A stretch of 64,000 nucleotides of DNA from Paramyrothecium sp. XJ0827 (lineage: Eukaryota; Ascomycota; Sordariomycetes; Hypocreales; Stachybotryaceae): assembly GCA_020881915.1 (NCBI GenBank), contig JAJFPB010000007.1:1302001-1366000 (forward strand). The letters run 5' to 3'. Under the pieces are notes generated by a model that searched no databases, was not told the DNA's origin, and worked only from the letters and a program-made list of their open reading frames with translations. Each line of letters starts with the position of its first letter. The stretch's first letter is position 1. The position numbers were made by a program, and so were the translations under genes. Shown here piece after piece: positions 11,588 to 23,536 of this stretch.

Positions 11588-12661
11588 TCAAGCCCTGATA
11601 CCCCCCTCTCCACCAAACGTCCCGTACAACTCCTCCCCCAGTAGCCGCGCCCTCCCCTTCGATGGATCACCACCGCCTCTCCCAGCCATCCACAGCACCA
11701 CCGCGCGGACGTAGCCCATGAACGACGCGCCCCACGCGACCACGTTGCACCCCATCAGCGCGGCTTTTGCGGCCCTGCTTCCCCGCTCCTCCAGGCACCG
11801 CATCGAGAGCACCATGGCCGTGGCCGTCGTCAGCAGAAGCGTGGCGGCGTGGACGTACAGCAGCGCGACATGCGAGAGTCCGTGGGCCTCGAGGGCGAGG
11901 AGCGCGGCAAAGGTGGTGAGGAGTGTGGTGAGGAGCAGGGGCATGGCGTCTCGCCAAATACTGCTCGGTAGTGAACTGGTGTTTAGCCTTGTGGTTCTTT
12001 CAAGCCGAAAAAGTCGGTTATAGCAGAGGCCATACCTGTTCCAAAAATCCTCTGTGGCCTCCGTCCTCTCCCACACCGTCATGCCCACCACCACACCAAA
12101 CATGCCCAGGAGAACCATGCACTGCACTCCCAACGCTGCCGCATGCATGCCTTGCCGCGTTCCTTTCCTACTCCCATACTGCCAGGTGATCGGCCTTTCA
12201 GCCCTCAGTGTCGAGGAGCCGAGCCCCTCAGACTCCCCACAGCCTCCCTCAGAGTCGTCCATCCACGGCGGGAACGGCGTCAACGGCGGCGATACACCCC
12301 GTCCTCCGCCATTCGCCGCCGCCGGCCCCTTCACCGTCTCGGTCGACGACGGCCTCTCCAGGATCAGCTCTTCCGGCACGCCGGGCCGCAGAAGGCGGGA
12401 GCTCCGCTGCGGGATGGTCAGGGGAGGAATGGCCAGCGAGACGCTGCGCGCGTCGACGTGAACCTCGTGCGCCGCTGGTGCAGCTCGGCTCGCCAAGGGG
12501 GAGACGGGCGGGAGCATGGGAGCCGTTGGTGGCGAGAGCAGCCATTCCATGGGTTCCTGGGTCGAGCTCGTCGACGAGTATCGCGAGTGAGGTCTCCTCG
12601 GGCTTTTGATCGATCGGCTGCGTTCATGGGCACGCTCGCCGGGCTGAAGCTGACTCTGCAT
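11588..12661 (-). CDS. Four-helix membrane protein of unknown function (332 aa)
   Basis: Two exons, 12661-12036 and 11960-11588. The start is the ATG at 12661; upstream codons in frame are not ATG. The first 180 residues are Ser/Pro/Arg-rich and probably disordered and cytosolic. Four hydrophobic segments follow, around the residues MVLLGMFGVVVGM, LLLTTLLTTFAALLAL, VALLYVHAATLLLTTA and NVVAWGASFMGYVRAVVLW, ending in a short Gly-rich tail. This matches a pattern of fungal hypothetical membrane proteins but I cannot name a family. The 75-bp intron is in frame and free of stops, so a retained form would add 25 residues between helices 1 and 2. It converges with the NRPS-like gene, with 296 bp between stop codons. 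Confidence 0.75.
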   Translation of the reverse strand: MQSQLQPGERAHERSRSIKSPRRPHSRYSSTSSTQEPMEWLLSPPTAPMLPPVSPLASRAAPAAHEVHVDARSVSLAIPPLTIPQRSSRLLRPGVPEELILERPSSTETVKGPAAANGGGRGVSPPLTPFPPWMDDSEGGCGESEGLGSSTLRAERPITWQYGSRKGTRQGMHAAALGVQCMVLLGMFGVVVGMTVWERTEATEDFWNRYGLCYNRLFRLERTTRLNTSSLPSSIWRDAMPLLLTTLLTTFAALLALEAHGLSHVALLYVHAATLLLTTATAMVLSMRCLEERGSRAAKAALMGCNVVAWGASFMGYVRAVVLWMAGRGGGDPSKGRARLLGEELYGTFGGEGGIRA

Positions 12662-13272
12662 CTTTGCCTGGCAGGGTTTGGTGGTGAGAGCTATCAGCAG
12701 TAGACTGTGCTTAGGCTCCTGTGATGGCAACAAAGGCGACTCTCGTCAGCACTGGCCGGATGCATGGACCCAGATGTAAGCGGCACGACGCCTTGATCAT
12801 GAGCACGAGGACCGAGTGCGTGGCCCTTCGCAACGGCAGACGCACTTCGCACCCAACCACCTGGCCGACGCCCTGCTGCCAGCTGCCCGGTTTCGGGTCT
12901 TCTTGGTGCAGGATGCCAGTCATTGTCATCTCATTGTCGGTTGCCACCCCTCGACTGGTTGGGGTCGCCGAGCCCTTGGCCTGCGACAGTTGTTTGCACG
13001 TCCCCAGGACTAGATTGGCACGACAAAGGTGAAGTTCCACGGTGTTTGGACAATCGAGGGGCTTTGCAAAATGTTCAGATCGCTTTGGTAACTATGCTAC
13101 ACCATGGCCCTTCAACATATCCTACAGAGCAGGGTATCATACTTGTCGCCAGCCCAACGCACTTGAACCCACCAATACCGTAATGCCGTCCGTAATTTCA
13201 CTCCGTCTCCAGATCCCAATGTATCCCTAGTTGCGATATGCATATAGCTTGAAAATGTCCTCACGTCAACAG
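12662..13272. other. Intergenic, no gene seen
   Basis: Upstream of the four-helix protein and downstream of the peroxin gene (both minus). Only shadow-length frames are present. Confidence 0.6.
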
Positions 13273-15196
13273 TTACTCCAGGCTCATCATTGCCTCGTCG
13301 CCGATGCCCCACCGTCCTCCGTCCTTGCCCTGCTTTTGAAGTTCCAGCTCGAGGTCGATCCCCAGTGAGCCCGCGTCCTCCTGGTTCAGGGCGTCGCTTG
13401 CCCTCCGAGACCTTTCCCTGTCTGTGACGGATCGGTCCGTAAACTTCCGCCGCAGCGAGGGAGGTCGAAAATACGACCTCGACGATGTTGATTGCAGCGA
13501 CACGGCGTCATCAGCAGTCTTGATGCTCGCTTCGTCGAGGGAGAGACGGTCGGCTTGAGCCAAAGCAGGCTCGGAGCGCATGCCCGCCACCATTTTCTCG
13601 CTGGCAGTGCTGTAGCTCTGTGTCTGCAAAGCTGACGTGGAAGCATTCGCCGGCAAGCTGGCTCCGTCTAATTCTGATGGCAGTTCCGAGGGGTCGACTT
13701 CTACCAACTCAGCATCTCGATACCACTTTCTCCGTCGGGTCCACCGGCCCCAACCGTCTGAGCCTCGTCGACCGTTTTGCCACTGTTCCAAGGTTAGTAC
13801 AAGCAATCAACTCGAGTGATTTCCGACAAGAGCTTACCTTGCTGTCGTAATATATCCAGCCGTTCTTCGCTTCGTCTCCTTCGTAATCAACAGGCTCGTG
13901 GTCGTCGGGCACTCCGTCGACCCGCCAGCGGCTGCTGGTAACCCACCGCCATCGCATTTTGCTACCATCCTCGACGGCGGGGAGCTCAAACTCGTCCTTG
14001 GGCGGCACGGCGTTGTTGTGCTCGTCCGTCCATGGGCCACGTTCGTACGCAAAGAGGCTTGACGTCCATCCCAAGCCGACCCATCGCCGTTGATTCTCGT
14101 AAATAATGAATGTGAATTTGACCCCGGCACTTTTTGCACTTCCACTGCGTCGATGGTTTACTTGCAAATTACTGGGTTTGCGTAGTGCTTTCGTAAGCTC
14201 CGATTCGTGGGTTTGGACGACAGGCACCTCCTCGCGGGTCGTTTTTTCTTGGGCTGACTTGGGGGGGATATCGAATCGCAAGCCTGTGATGGTTGCTGCA
14301 GCATTGCGGATTGTAGCGCTCCGCCAAAGAACAACCCTCGTAACCCTCACCACCTTGGCATGCCATGTCAGGACCAGGGTCCCAGCAACGAGCACGACCC
14401 GTTTCGTGGTGATAATTCTCCAAGGTGGTAGGGTAAGGGCAACCCAGAACGGAGTTGTGATGAGCAGCCGCATGAACAGTGCCGTCAAAGCCGGTCGGGT
14501 AGTTGCGCTGGTCGGGGTTGTCTGGGTGCTGAGAAAATCGGTCATGTCGAGAAGAGGGTCGAGCAGGACATTACACCTTCCGGTGAACTCCTTGAGGGTT
14601 TCGACAATCTCGTCCAGCGTCTTTTGATGCTTTGTATTGGTGACCTCGGAGTTGCCTCGGAGGTGTTTCGACTGTTTATCCGCGGCACCTCCTCTCTGAC
14701 CTACTCGGCCGTTACTAGTACTCGGAGGCTGCCCAGCAGCATCCTTAGCTGCGGGTTCGCTCCAACCACTGCTGCTGAGAGGGCTGTATCTCCTCCCGTA
14801 CATGCCGCCGATCATAGCGGCGCCGACGACCACGGGGCCGGCCCATTTGACAATGACATCTCCGTACAGTACTGTAGCCCAGAAGGCACAGACGAGGAGG
14901 AAGCTCTGCCACGGATCACCGGTGCTCCATGTCAGCAAGCCGGCGAATGTGTTGAGCGGTAGGAGGAAGGGATGGCTGTAGGCGAGGGCTCGCGTTATTT
15001 GAGGCGGCGTCGCCAGTAGCAGCGGGCTCTTCTGGTGGACAAGGATCGTGGAGCGACGAGAGGATCGCGACGGGGTCGTGGAGGAGAGTGTGACGGGGGA
15101 GAAGGCGGCATATGTCGGAGGGGCGCCGGTGGAGGACTGCGAGTCGTAGGGGGGCGGCGTGACGCCGAAAGAGGCAGCGTCGTCGCGGGAAGACAT
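13273..15196 (-). CDS. Peroxin of the Pex23/Pex24/Pex30 dysferlin-domain family (622 aa)
   Basis: Two exons, 15196-13838 and 13782-13273, with a 55-bp intron containing a perfect TACTAAC branch site. A Pro/Ser-rich N-terminus precedes two long hydrophobic hairpins (about residues 75-135 and 235-300) of reticulon-like type. A dysferlin domain follows from about residue 350: YENQRRWVGLGW, ERGPWTD, WRVDG and, across the splice junction, YYDSKWQNG with a closing WTRRRKWYRDAEL. The tail is Ser-rich. Fungal members sit in the ER or at ER-peroxisome contacts and control peroxisome number and size. Assignment to Pex23, Pex24 or Pex30/31 needs a tree, so no symbol is given. Confidence 0.88.
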
Positions 15197-16977
15197 GGGC
15201 GTGCCGAGCGTTGATAGCCAGGGGATGTCCTGTGAGGTGCGCGTAGAGGCGATGGTTAGCTTCAGCGTGGATGATGCGCAGCAATGTGGTCAGTTAGGCG
15301 CGTGATGCTGACAGGGCGCCTTAACGAAGCCAACGCCAGTCGCCGCCGCTTCTTTCTGCCGTGCAGAGTCAGGTTCGGGCTGTGCCTTGACGGGTTCTGC
15401 AGACGCCCTGCAACGGACGAGCGATGATGCGTTCAGACGTAGAACACGTCACGTCATGCTTGAAGGGCGCCACGTGCTAACGCCCGAAACGCTGGGAACT
15501 AGACGGTAGTGGTGGCCAAAATCCAAATCCAAAATGCCGATCACGTTTGTCGCTGCGGGTTGGCTAGCAGGATTTTGGTCGCGCGGGGCCGTTGACGATG
15601 GCAGAGAGGTCTCCGTGAATGCGCCTGGGGAAAAGGTGGAAGGGAGAAGAAGGGAAAGAGACTCACTATGGCAGCCATCTAACGAGCAATGTTGGAGTTC
15701 CGTGGGCTCCGGGGCCGAGACCAGCAAGGTCAGGAATCCAACGTCATTGGTGTCGCCGGCAGAGCAGGACTGGACAGGAACCGCCTGGGTGATCGATACA
15801 CGCGCACGCGCCCGGCTCGGTGTGTAGGGCCAAAGTCGACAATGGGATTTGCGGGAGAGATCAGAAGAAGGCAGCGTCCATCAGGCCTTTGCAAGAATTC
15901 ATAAAGGATGGAAATTGAATCCAAACTGCCAACGTCGGTTGCCAGTCTTGCCGCGGAATCCGTAGGGGCCGTCGAATGCCCAGCGGCCCACGTGAGCATC
16001 GAACCGCCCAGCGACCCGAGAAAATGCCCCGAGGCGTCACTACAGGCGGCTTGGATGACCTAAAATGACTCGGGGCCCTACTTTCGGCCAAATCACATGC
16101 AAATTGTTCCAGCTGGCGTCACAGGGTACTTTAAGGTACCGTAACTAAAAGGTCCCCTTGGCATTGCCGTCGACCTCGAATATCTGGGCCAATGACCAAG
16201 AGCGTGTTGCGAATCAGTCGCGTACATTGAATGGCGGTCCGAGATACAGCACCATTGTGCAGATCATGCTTGCGCGGATGAATTAACTGTGCATCACAAG
16301 GAGTGCAATCCTTTTCAGCCACCAACTTACACATTGTGGTTGCAAGGGCTGCAGCACAGGTGGCGGCGCGTTGAGGGCTGCCGATGGCCACCTGAGGTGT
16401 TCGTAACTGTACCAGGTTTTATTGCCAACGCTCTCCCAGGGATCTCAGAAGTACCCGGTAAGCTGCCTCGCAGCTGATTCAGTGCTTCCCCCGCATCCAT
16501 CGAGTCGCTGAGCTGAGCATTGCCCCGCACCAACCTGGAAACCCCCCTGTAAAAAAGCAGATCGCAGTGATGGTCCTTATCGGAGTGAGGGGTCTGAGGC
16601 CAATCTTTTGCTAGTTGGCAGCACACGAACATGAACATGGCGGCCTCACCAGTCACCACAGTAGTAGTAACGGCAACGAAAACAAAAAGTTGTCTGACAA
16701 CGGAGGTCTGTATTCTTATTGGATAGCAGCTAATTACACATCGTCCTAGTCGTTCTAAAAGATCCCCGCGCGTCTGTCCCTTCCATCAATCCATCAACTG
16801 GTCTTCAGTTGAATAAGCCGTGCAAGAGAATATCAAGTCGAGGCCCCATGTCGGTACGGGCAAGTGTTGTAGTTGGTTGCTATTGATCTCGGCTTGTCCA
16901 TTTACAAGCGATGAACAAGCTTCGTCACAGTACTTTGTGTCGTCAAACAAAAAAAGCCTTTGGCAAAGTTTGATTAT
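15197..16977. other. Intergenic, no gene seen
   Basis: 1.8 kb between the peroxin promoter and the 3' side of the metallothionein gene. Short frames such as 15449-15727 (minus) and 16327-16659 (minus) show no domain, signal peptide or splice-supported extension. Confidence 0.55.
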
Positions 16978-17119
16978 TTATTTGCCGCAGTTGGCGCAAG
17001 AGCCTAGGGTCGCGCATCGTGTTAGCTGAATGTCATGGCGAACAGTGATTAAAGAAGGAAAACGTACAGCTAGAGCCGCAGTTGCAGGTAGAGGTGCCAG
17101 AGCATCCACAGCCAGCCAT
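16978..17119 (-). CDS. Copper metallothionein (25 aa, split by an intron)
   Basis: Exon 1 is 17119-17068 and exon 2 is 17003-16978, with a 64-bp intron. The joined product is 25 residues with seven Cys at 4, 6, 12, 14, 18, 20 and 23, the C-x-C spacing of the Neurospora crassa copper metallothionein. Aromatic residues and histidine are absent, as usual. It binds Cu(I) in a thiolate cluster in the cytosol, for storage and detoxification. A TATA box lies about 135 bp upstream. The gene is too short for ordinary gene finders: reading through the intron replaces the last cysteines with unrelated residues. It is divergent from the chromate transporter across 2.2 kb. Confidence 0.93.
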
Positions 17120-17253
17120 TGTGTCTGATTTGAAGGTTGATAGGTGGGAACCTAAAAATTTGTATAGAAGCGAGTTGAGGATTGTTGTTCGGAGTATGAG
17201 GCTCTTGCGGAGAAGAAGAGAAAAGGGGTTTCTTGGGAGGAGGGAGGCTAGAT

Positions 17254-17260
17254 TTATATA
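17254..17260 (-). promoter_or_regulatory. TATA box of the metallothionein gene
   Basis: Reads TATATAA on the minus strand, about 135 bp before the ATG, in a good position for a strongly inducible gene. Confidence 0.55.
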
Positions 17261-17984
17261 GATAAACGTCCTCCACTTTCTCACGCCGCCGTGCCCACTG
17301 TTAAGGCTACGGTGGGCAACTCGTGATGCGGTCTTTGTGCTGCCCGCATCCGCCACCCTTGCCTCAGTTCTGCCTAGCACCCAGGTAGCGAACGGTCCCA
17401 ACAGCGTAGGTGCGTTTCCGAGCGCGAGGGCCAGTGCACGGGTTGCGTTACCTTTGCATGCGCCTCTGCGTGGTTTGTGCCGCTTGCATCTGCATTGACG
17501 AGGACAGGGTTCCCCCACTCGGAGGACCAGGTCTGGACTAGACCGTGAGAAGCCGATAGGTAGGCTGCGCGGATCGCCGTAGATAAAGCCTTCTGGTAGG
17601 TGCTGATATACGTGGTTTATTAGTAAACGCAATCCTAGGATGCAGCCGACCCTGTGAATTACGAACATGTAAGTGGCCAAATTGGCCAAGTCCTCCCAAG
17701 CCCAAATACTTGGCACCGATGTCATCCTCACAGCTCATCGCCCTTCGCGCCTCGCTTATTATCAGACTTTCACATAACGCTAAACAGCCCTTGTCGCAAA
17801 ACCATCAGTGTACTCTATCGAACCTCGACGAAAAACCCCTTGTCTCACCGGGTTGTTAACTTTTCCAAGACCTCCCTACTCATCTCCTTTTGTCTCCATC
17901 ATCGCTGTGCTTTGGCTTCTGGTCCTTCGCAGCTAAACCCACTCGCCTTAATACTAGTGTGCATCAGCAGCGCTGCGTCTCACA

Positions 17985-18518
17985 TCATGTGGATGGGCGA
18001 TACTGTGGGGGAACCAGGGATTGGTGGCAGATGCCAAGACTAACAGTCCGTAGACGAGCCCGTTCAAATAGTTCAGATGCTCGATGACTGTCGTTATTCT
18101 CTACTAGTAGTTGATCCTCGCGGTCGAGGAACTTGAATCGAACGCCCAGTGGAGCAGCAAAAGGCTTGTCGATTCGCGTCAAAGCGTTGATCATTTTGCT
18201 AATACCTGGCTTGGTGTTATAATCAATCGATCCAGTAAGGCATAGAAGGTGCAGTTCTAGAATAGAAACCACCTCGTACGTAGGAAGATCTAATCACGCC
18301 ATACTATTCTTGTCGATTCTCCCGGTATCCTCGGTTCTGGCTTGCCAGCGTATCCATGCCACCTCCCAGATGTCGGCTTTCAGCTTCGCCAACTGCCTAA
18401 TAAATCGCTCCGAGATGGCTGTCCCAGGTGACCTCGGGTTTCCGGATCGGGTCATGCAACCTCGAATCAAGCTCAAGGCGCGCAAACTAAACCAGATGCT
18501 TGTCGTTGCAGTTGACAC
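17985..18518 (-). pseudogene. Possible relic coding frame with one internal stop
   Basis: A single minus-strand frame runs 178 codons, interrupted only by a TGA at 18294-18296. The residues on both sides look protein-like (for example FIRQLAKLKADIWEVAW and, after the stop, FAAPLGVRFKFLDRED). No family is recognised, no start is certain and the ends are undefined. A C-to-T change turning CGA into TGA would fit decay, but chance is possible. Confidence 0.22.
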
Positions 18519-19151
18519 TGGCTAAAAAGCAACGGCAGTTGCTTTTACTCTGGTCCGGAGCTTGACCGGTATCGCAGTTACCTGCTCCCCAAGCACGGGC
18601 CGTGCGAGGTAGCTGACCCGGACATTCGGCCGACGGAGCGGCGACCATCCTGCTGCCGCGCCGGAACATCGCTAATTAATTAAAAAAATTTGAACTAAAA
18701 AATACAGGGAGCTGGGGAATGACGGACCATCGCTTGGTCAACAGAAAGAAAGTCAGACATGCTGGACACATTGTCACTGTTGCCGCGTGAAGGAAGGGCA
18801 GAGACACTATACAAGACAAGCATTCCCTGGGTTCTGTAGAGGTAGATCCGCGAAGAAATTATGGTTCCCCGGAAGTAGACCATGCAATTGTTAACCATTA
18901 TTTCTCGGCTGGGTGTTGGTCGCACAATGCGCACATCACCCACACGTCTCAGATGTGTGCTGCCACCTCTTCATCTGTCTTACTTGTTCAAGACCTGTCT
19001 AGAAAGGCAAAAGACCATGAAGCCATCCAGGCCCAAATTCAACAGGATGGAAATAGGGACTAGCTCTCCACAAGACGAAATAGACATAAAATAAACTCAA
19101 ATGAGCACCCCATAGATCGGCTCCAGGGTACTGCGAGCACGTCATTGGGCG

Positions 19152-19158
19152 TGACTCA
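19152..19158. promoter_or_regulatory. TGACTCA (GCN4/CPC1 or AP-1-like) site
   Basis: Exact 7-mer 118 bp upstream of the chromate transporter ATG. bZIP regulators of amino-acid starvation or stress bind this sequence. One copy alone is weak evidence. Confidence 0.3.
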
Positions 19159-19275
19159 AAACTGCCACTCACAGCGGCGTCCCCCCCTCCGTTATCGTGA
19201 GCAGAACCTGCACTGCACACGATCACGAAAGAGAAAAAATTGCGCCTCTAGAGAGTGCGCAGCTGCTACGGAGCA

Positions 19276-20994
19276 ATGGTCTCAAACAATTGGGAGTTTC
19301 GGGCCCGCCGCGCCGCTCGCAGCGCCGGCGAGACGCTCAAGGTCAACTGGCACCTGGGCTTCACCTCCTTCGGTGGACCTCCGGTGCATTTCAAGATTGT
19401 ATGCCGCAGGACGAATGGAGTGATTGTGTGGTCCCGAGAGTCGGGCTAACGCTGTGGTAGTTTCACGACAGATTCGTGAGAAAACTGCACTGGATTGACG
19501 AGCAGCTCGTATGTCCGCCTTGCTTCCCTTCTCTCACCCATCTCGGCTTCAGCTGTCCCCGATATTATTGGACAGAACCAATTCTGACATGTCGCGTGCG
19601 TCGTGTAGTATCAGGAACTGTTCAGCGTTACACAGGCATTGTCCGGACCGGCAAGCACTAAGATGCTGTACTGCATCAACCTGACACAGCATGGGCTCTT
19701 CGGTGCACTCCTTGCCTTTTTGATGTGGAGGTATAGTTCCTACTTCCTGCACAAACCATGACGGGCGTAAGCTAATCTAGACGTTGCCTGGATATGAAGT
19801 CTCCCTGGAGCGCTGGGCATGTATGGGCTCTCCGTGGGCGTGTCCAGCGTCGGCGACACCCTCCCGCGCCCCGTCTACGCCCTGCTCTCCGGCCTCAACT
19901 CAGCCACCGTCGGCATCATCGCCCTCGCGGCCGTCGAGCTGTCCGACAAGGCCGTCACCGACAAGCTCACCACGTCCATCGTGTTCCTGACCGCCTCCGC
20001 GGGCATGCTCTACCAGGCGCTGTGGTACTTCCCCGTGCTCGTCGTCGCGTCCGGCTGTGCGACCGTCGTGTACGATAAGCGCTGGTTGCACCGGCCCTTC
20101 CAGGCCCTGGCCCGGCGCATGGCGAGGACGAGAACCGAGGGGGCCACCCTGGAGAGCGACGGAGCTCCGGGGCTCGAGAGTGAGGCGGATGCGGTGCCAA
20201 GCTCCTCTGCGAGATCCGTCGACCAAACAGGGGACCTGAGCGAGCCGGAAGCGCGCTTCATCCCGCCTGAACGTCGTATCAACCTCTCGTGGAAGGTTGG
20301 CACTGCCATCATCTCGTCCTTCCTCGCAACCTTTATCGCCGTCATGGTTTTACGAGGTACTTTGAAGCACCCGCCTATCCCTTACCGGCTGTTCGCGAAC
20401 CTCTACCTTGCGGGTACTATCATCTTTGGTGGCGGGCCTGTGGTCATTCCGCTGCTCCGAGAGTACGTTGTCGATGAAGGCTGGGTTAGCCCGCGAGACT
20501 TCCTCATCGGCCTGGCCATTGCTCAAGCCTTCCCGGGCCCCAACTTCAACTTTGCCGTATTCTTGGGGGCACTGACGGCCATCAATGCCGGCTACCCAGC
20601 CTTTACCGGAGCCATCATTGCCTTCTGCGGCATCTTCGCCCCCGGAATCATCCTCGTCCACGGCACTATGGGCATCTGGTCCTCTCTGCGTAGCCGGCCT
20701 TGGGTTAAATCTGTCGTGCGAGGCGTCAACGCCGGTGCTGTTGGGCTCATCTACACGGCGGTGTATCGAATCTGGCAGGTTGGCTACATTGACCAGGGCT
20801 TCCAGGCCGGCAGGAGTCTGGGAGACGATGCCTGGTGGGTGGTGGTCACAGCAGCTGCGTATGTAGGAGGCCGCTTCTTCGGCGTCTCAGCACCGCTTGC
20901 GATCATCCTCGGCGCCGTTTTGGGCTTACTCAGATATGCCGTTGTTATGGGCTCGGGAACTGATATGAGCCCGGGCCAAGCACTTGAGCTGTGA
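19276..20994 (+). CDS. Chromate ion transporter (CHR/ChrA family), 495 aa
   Basis: Four exons: 19276-19398, 19461-19508, 19609-19730 and 19800-20994. The N-terminal CHR half begins GFTSFGGPPVHF (about residue 28), then FHDRFVRKLHWIDEQL and QALSGPAS, the hallmark pieces of the family, each on a separate small exon. The last exon continues LPGALGMYGLS. A hydrophilic acidic loop (about residues 195-245) separates the halves. The second CHR half has TIIFGGGPVVIPLL and AQAFPGPNFNFAVFLGA. About ten to twelve membrane segments are expected. Fungal members transport chromate (and possibly sulfate-like oxyanions) across the plasma membrane and, as in Neurospora chr-1, can sensitise cells to chromate. 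The acceptor of the last intron (GAAG) is fixed by the need to read LPGALG. Confidence 0.93.
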
Positions 20995-21411
20995 TGATAA
21001 CTGGTATTGGATTGGACCCTGCTTCATGACTGGTTGTATATACAATAGCATGTGATGCCAACCTTAGGTAGATATGCAAGTGTGCTCCAATATTCTTGTC
21101 AATAGATTCACCATGAGCCCCGGAGCCTCGGCCTGTGCATCACCCTCGAACTGACTGACTATCGATTGAGGCGCCTCTTGCTTCGTATTAGATGTAGCCC
21201 ATGCTGAGATCTCGATGGCATTGTTTCCGGCCTGCCTCTCCTGGTTATCATGTTTCACGACGTGGGAGCTTGGTTCGGCCCAACCCCCGAGAACTCTGCG
21301 GATACGGCATCTGAGCTTGAAAGATGTCCATCGCAATTACCCAGACTCAATAAGGTGATGGCGTAGATGTTGCCTAGCCAGTCCTCACGCGGTTACACCT
21401 TGCTTTGGTAG

Positions 21412-21437
21412 CTTCGGCCGCTTCGGCCGCTTCGGCC
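21412..21437. repeat. Tandem CTTCGGCCG repeat, about 2.9 copies
   Basis: Two full units and most of a third, in intergenic DNA. No function evident. Confidence 0.7.
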
Positions 21438-23473
21438 TGCCTATGTTGGTGGTGATGGACAAGATGCATCACCATCATCACGCTACGAAGGTATCGCTGT
21501 TCAGCGGTAGGGATTGGCTGTTTTGTGAAATTACACTTTTGGTAGTGTTTGGTCCTTTGTCCAAACAACTGTCTCGATACGCCTGCTTCAGCCGCCCTCT
21601 ACACTTGGCCATGGCCAAGGGCAATAAGATGGACGCAGGGCCTACCGAGACGGGAAGCTGGATGCAAAACAAAAGACCCCGGTCATCTAACGCAGACGAA
21701 GCTTCAAAGCTGCCGCTGCACCACTCACACAGCACAGCGGACAGTCGATACAGCGGCTCTGGAGCCTTGCTGCCATCGCCTCGGCGCCGTTGGCACAGAC
21801 GTCGAGCTACGCTTCCGAAACCCACCTTAGGAGATCGGCCCAACCCCCCTGGTGCTACAGTAGCGTCCCCAGGGGTCTGGCCCCCGGTCTGAAACGGCCG
21901 GAGCGCTGGAATTGTGGGCGGCGCTACCCCTGTCGCCCGGCGCTGGAGGCGTCGTCATTCGCTGGACCTGGCGTCGATCTCGTTATTGACGACGTGCTGA
22001 GGGAACCAGTCAGCGAGCGCCGTCCGCGTGTGGGACTTTGGGGCCCTTTTGGAGAAGTTGGAAGAATGAGACGGTAACTAAACTAATGATGTGTGTTCGA
22101 TGGATCTTCTCTGCCAGCTATGGGGGTGTACCTTGACTAAGTCGAGCCCGCATTTCATCTAAGCGGCTTCTCGAATCAGATGGCACAGAGGCGGGCTTGA
22201 GTCGAGGCAGCTTGCGTGTCGTCCCATCTCGACCTGTCAAAGGGACGGCACTGGGTCGCCGGAGCGAGCCGTTCGCCGCAAGTCGTTACAGGTTTTTAAA
22301 AGATTCTCAGAGGAAAGCATTGGAAGCTGTGCTATATAGAGCGAGTTCGAGGCAGGGCTGGTATCAGAGCCTGTGGCTAAGCTCGTGCTCTAGAAAGCAG
22401 CGCCCCATCCTGCCAGGATCCTTCCCAGGCATTGTTCCATCGTTCGGCAATCGTCAAGCCACTCCGAATATAAGTGATCCCAGAGTCATCCTGGCCATGG
22501 CGAGCCCGATGGGCTTGTGCTAATGAGGATCAGTCGCATGAGGCAGCAGAACAGTAAGCGCCTCGTTGTCTAGCTTCGTCCCTAGCCGGTAGTAGGAGCT
22601 CGCTGGTCGTGCCGAGCGATCGTTGCCGTACCTGTTTATGCCCGAGCGTCTATTCCTGGGATCTTGCTTCGGCTCGGATCCATCGTGCATCAAGATGCCT
22701 CGAGTCCGGCACCCTTGCACAAGCCGCGGGAAATTCTCCCATCTCCAGTCGGCCTTCTAGCCCAAGGCGAAATTCGATGCAGATCTCGAAAAGTCATCGC
22801 AGCAATGCCCATCAACATCAACCCGCGCGCAAAGTCCACTGGCTGCGCAGCGGATGGGGACAACGCGGCTGCACAGCTTATCGTTCATGCTAAGACATGC
22901 TAAAGGATCAATGAGACGAAACCGTTGACAGCCTAAAACAATGGCGTTTAGCACCGTCGCAGTGACCTCGTGGCAGGCGCTGGAAATAGTCCGCTGGATT
23001 CCGTCTCGGATGAGCTTGACACAGCCAACTCCATGCACTGCGCTCGACACACTCTTCCTGGAAACCTGTCGACCTCCAGGCTTTCGCAAACAACGATCGT
23101 CAGGGGTCCTTAGCTGTCGGAGACCACACAGCATGCTCCACCGGTCGACAGCGAGCGGCTATGCCTTTTGCAGGAGGAGGTGGCGTCCCCGAGATCAGCG
23201 TTGTGGGAAGCACCAAAAAAACAACCACCATCCATATCGCACGCCCCTCGCTGTCGAGGCATTGCCCAATCAGGCAATCGAGTGGCATCCGTGATCCATC
23301 TGGGATGCCTGATCTTCCCCCCGATTGACATGGGCTTTCCACCCGTCGGTGACGGATGTCGTACCAGCACTTTGGACTACCATTGGCCATTGTAGATATT
23401 TCGTAAACGGAGACGAAGCAGCATGTGGACCGGTCGATCAGTTTTACATGGAGCTGGACGACACGACACGGCA

Positions 23474-23512
23474 TACACACACATACACGCACACCTACAC
23501 GCACACACACAA
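23474..23512. repeat. CA/CACG-rich microsatellite in the subtilase promoter
   Basis: Alternating purine-pyrimidine tract ending about 25 bp before the TATA box at 23537. Such tracts change length readily. Confidence 0.7.
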
Positions 23513-23536
23513 GTATGCCTGCCTGACTCCTGTAGA

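Larger units (their letters stand above)
17120..19275. other. Divergent intergenic region between metallothionein and chromate transporter
   Basis: 2.16 kb containing both promoters. Apart from the TATA box at 17254-17260 and a TGACTCA at 19152-19158, it holds a possible relic frame at 17985-18518 and an A/T-rich patch near 18665-18705. Confidence 0.5.

Noticed and set aside
22757..23134. Cys-containing minus-strand frame, possible small secreted protein
   Set aside because: No signal peptide, no domain and no splice-supported extension; its codon use resembles intergenic DNA.
23474..23512. CRISPR-like or regularly spaced repeat
   Set aside because: It is a simple CA-type microsatellite in a eukaryotic promoter, with no spacers.
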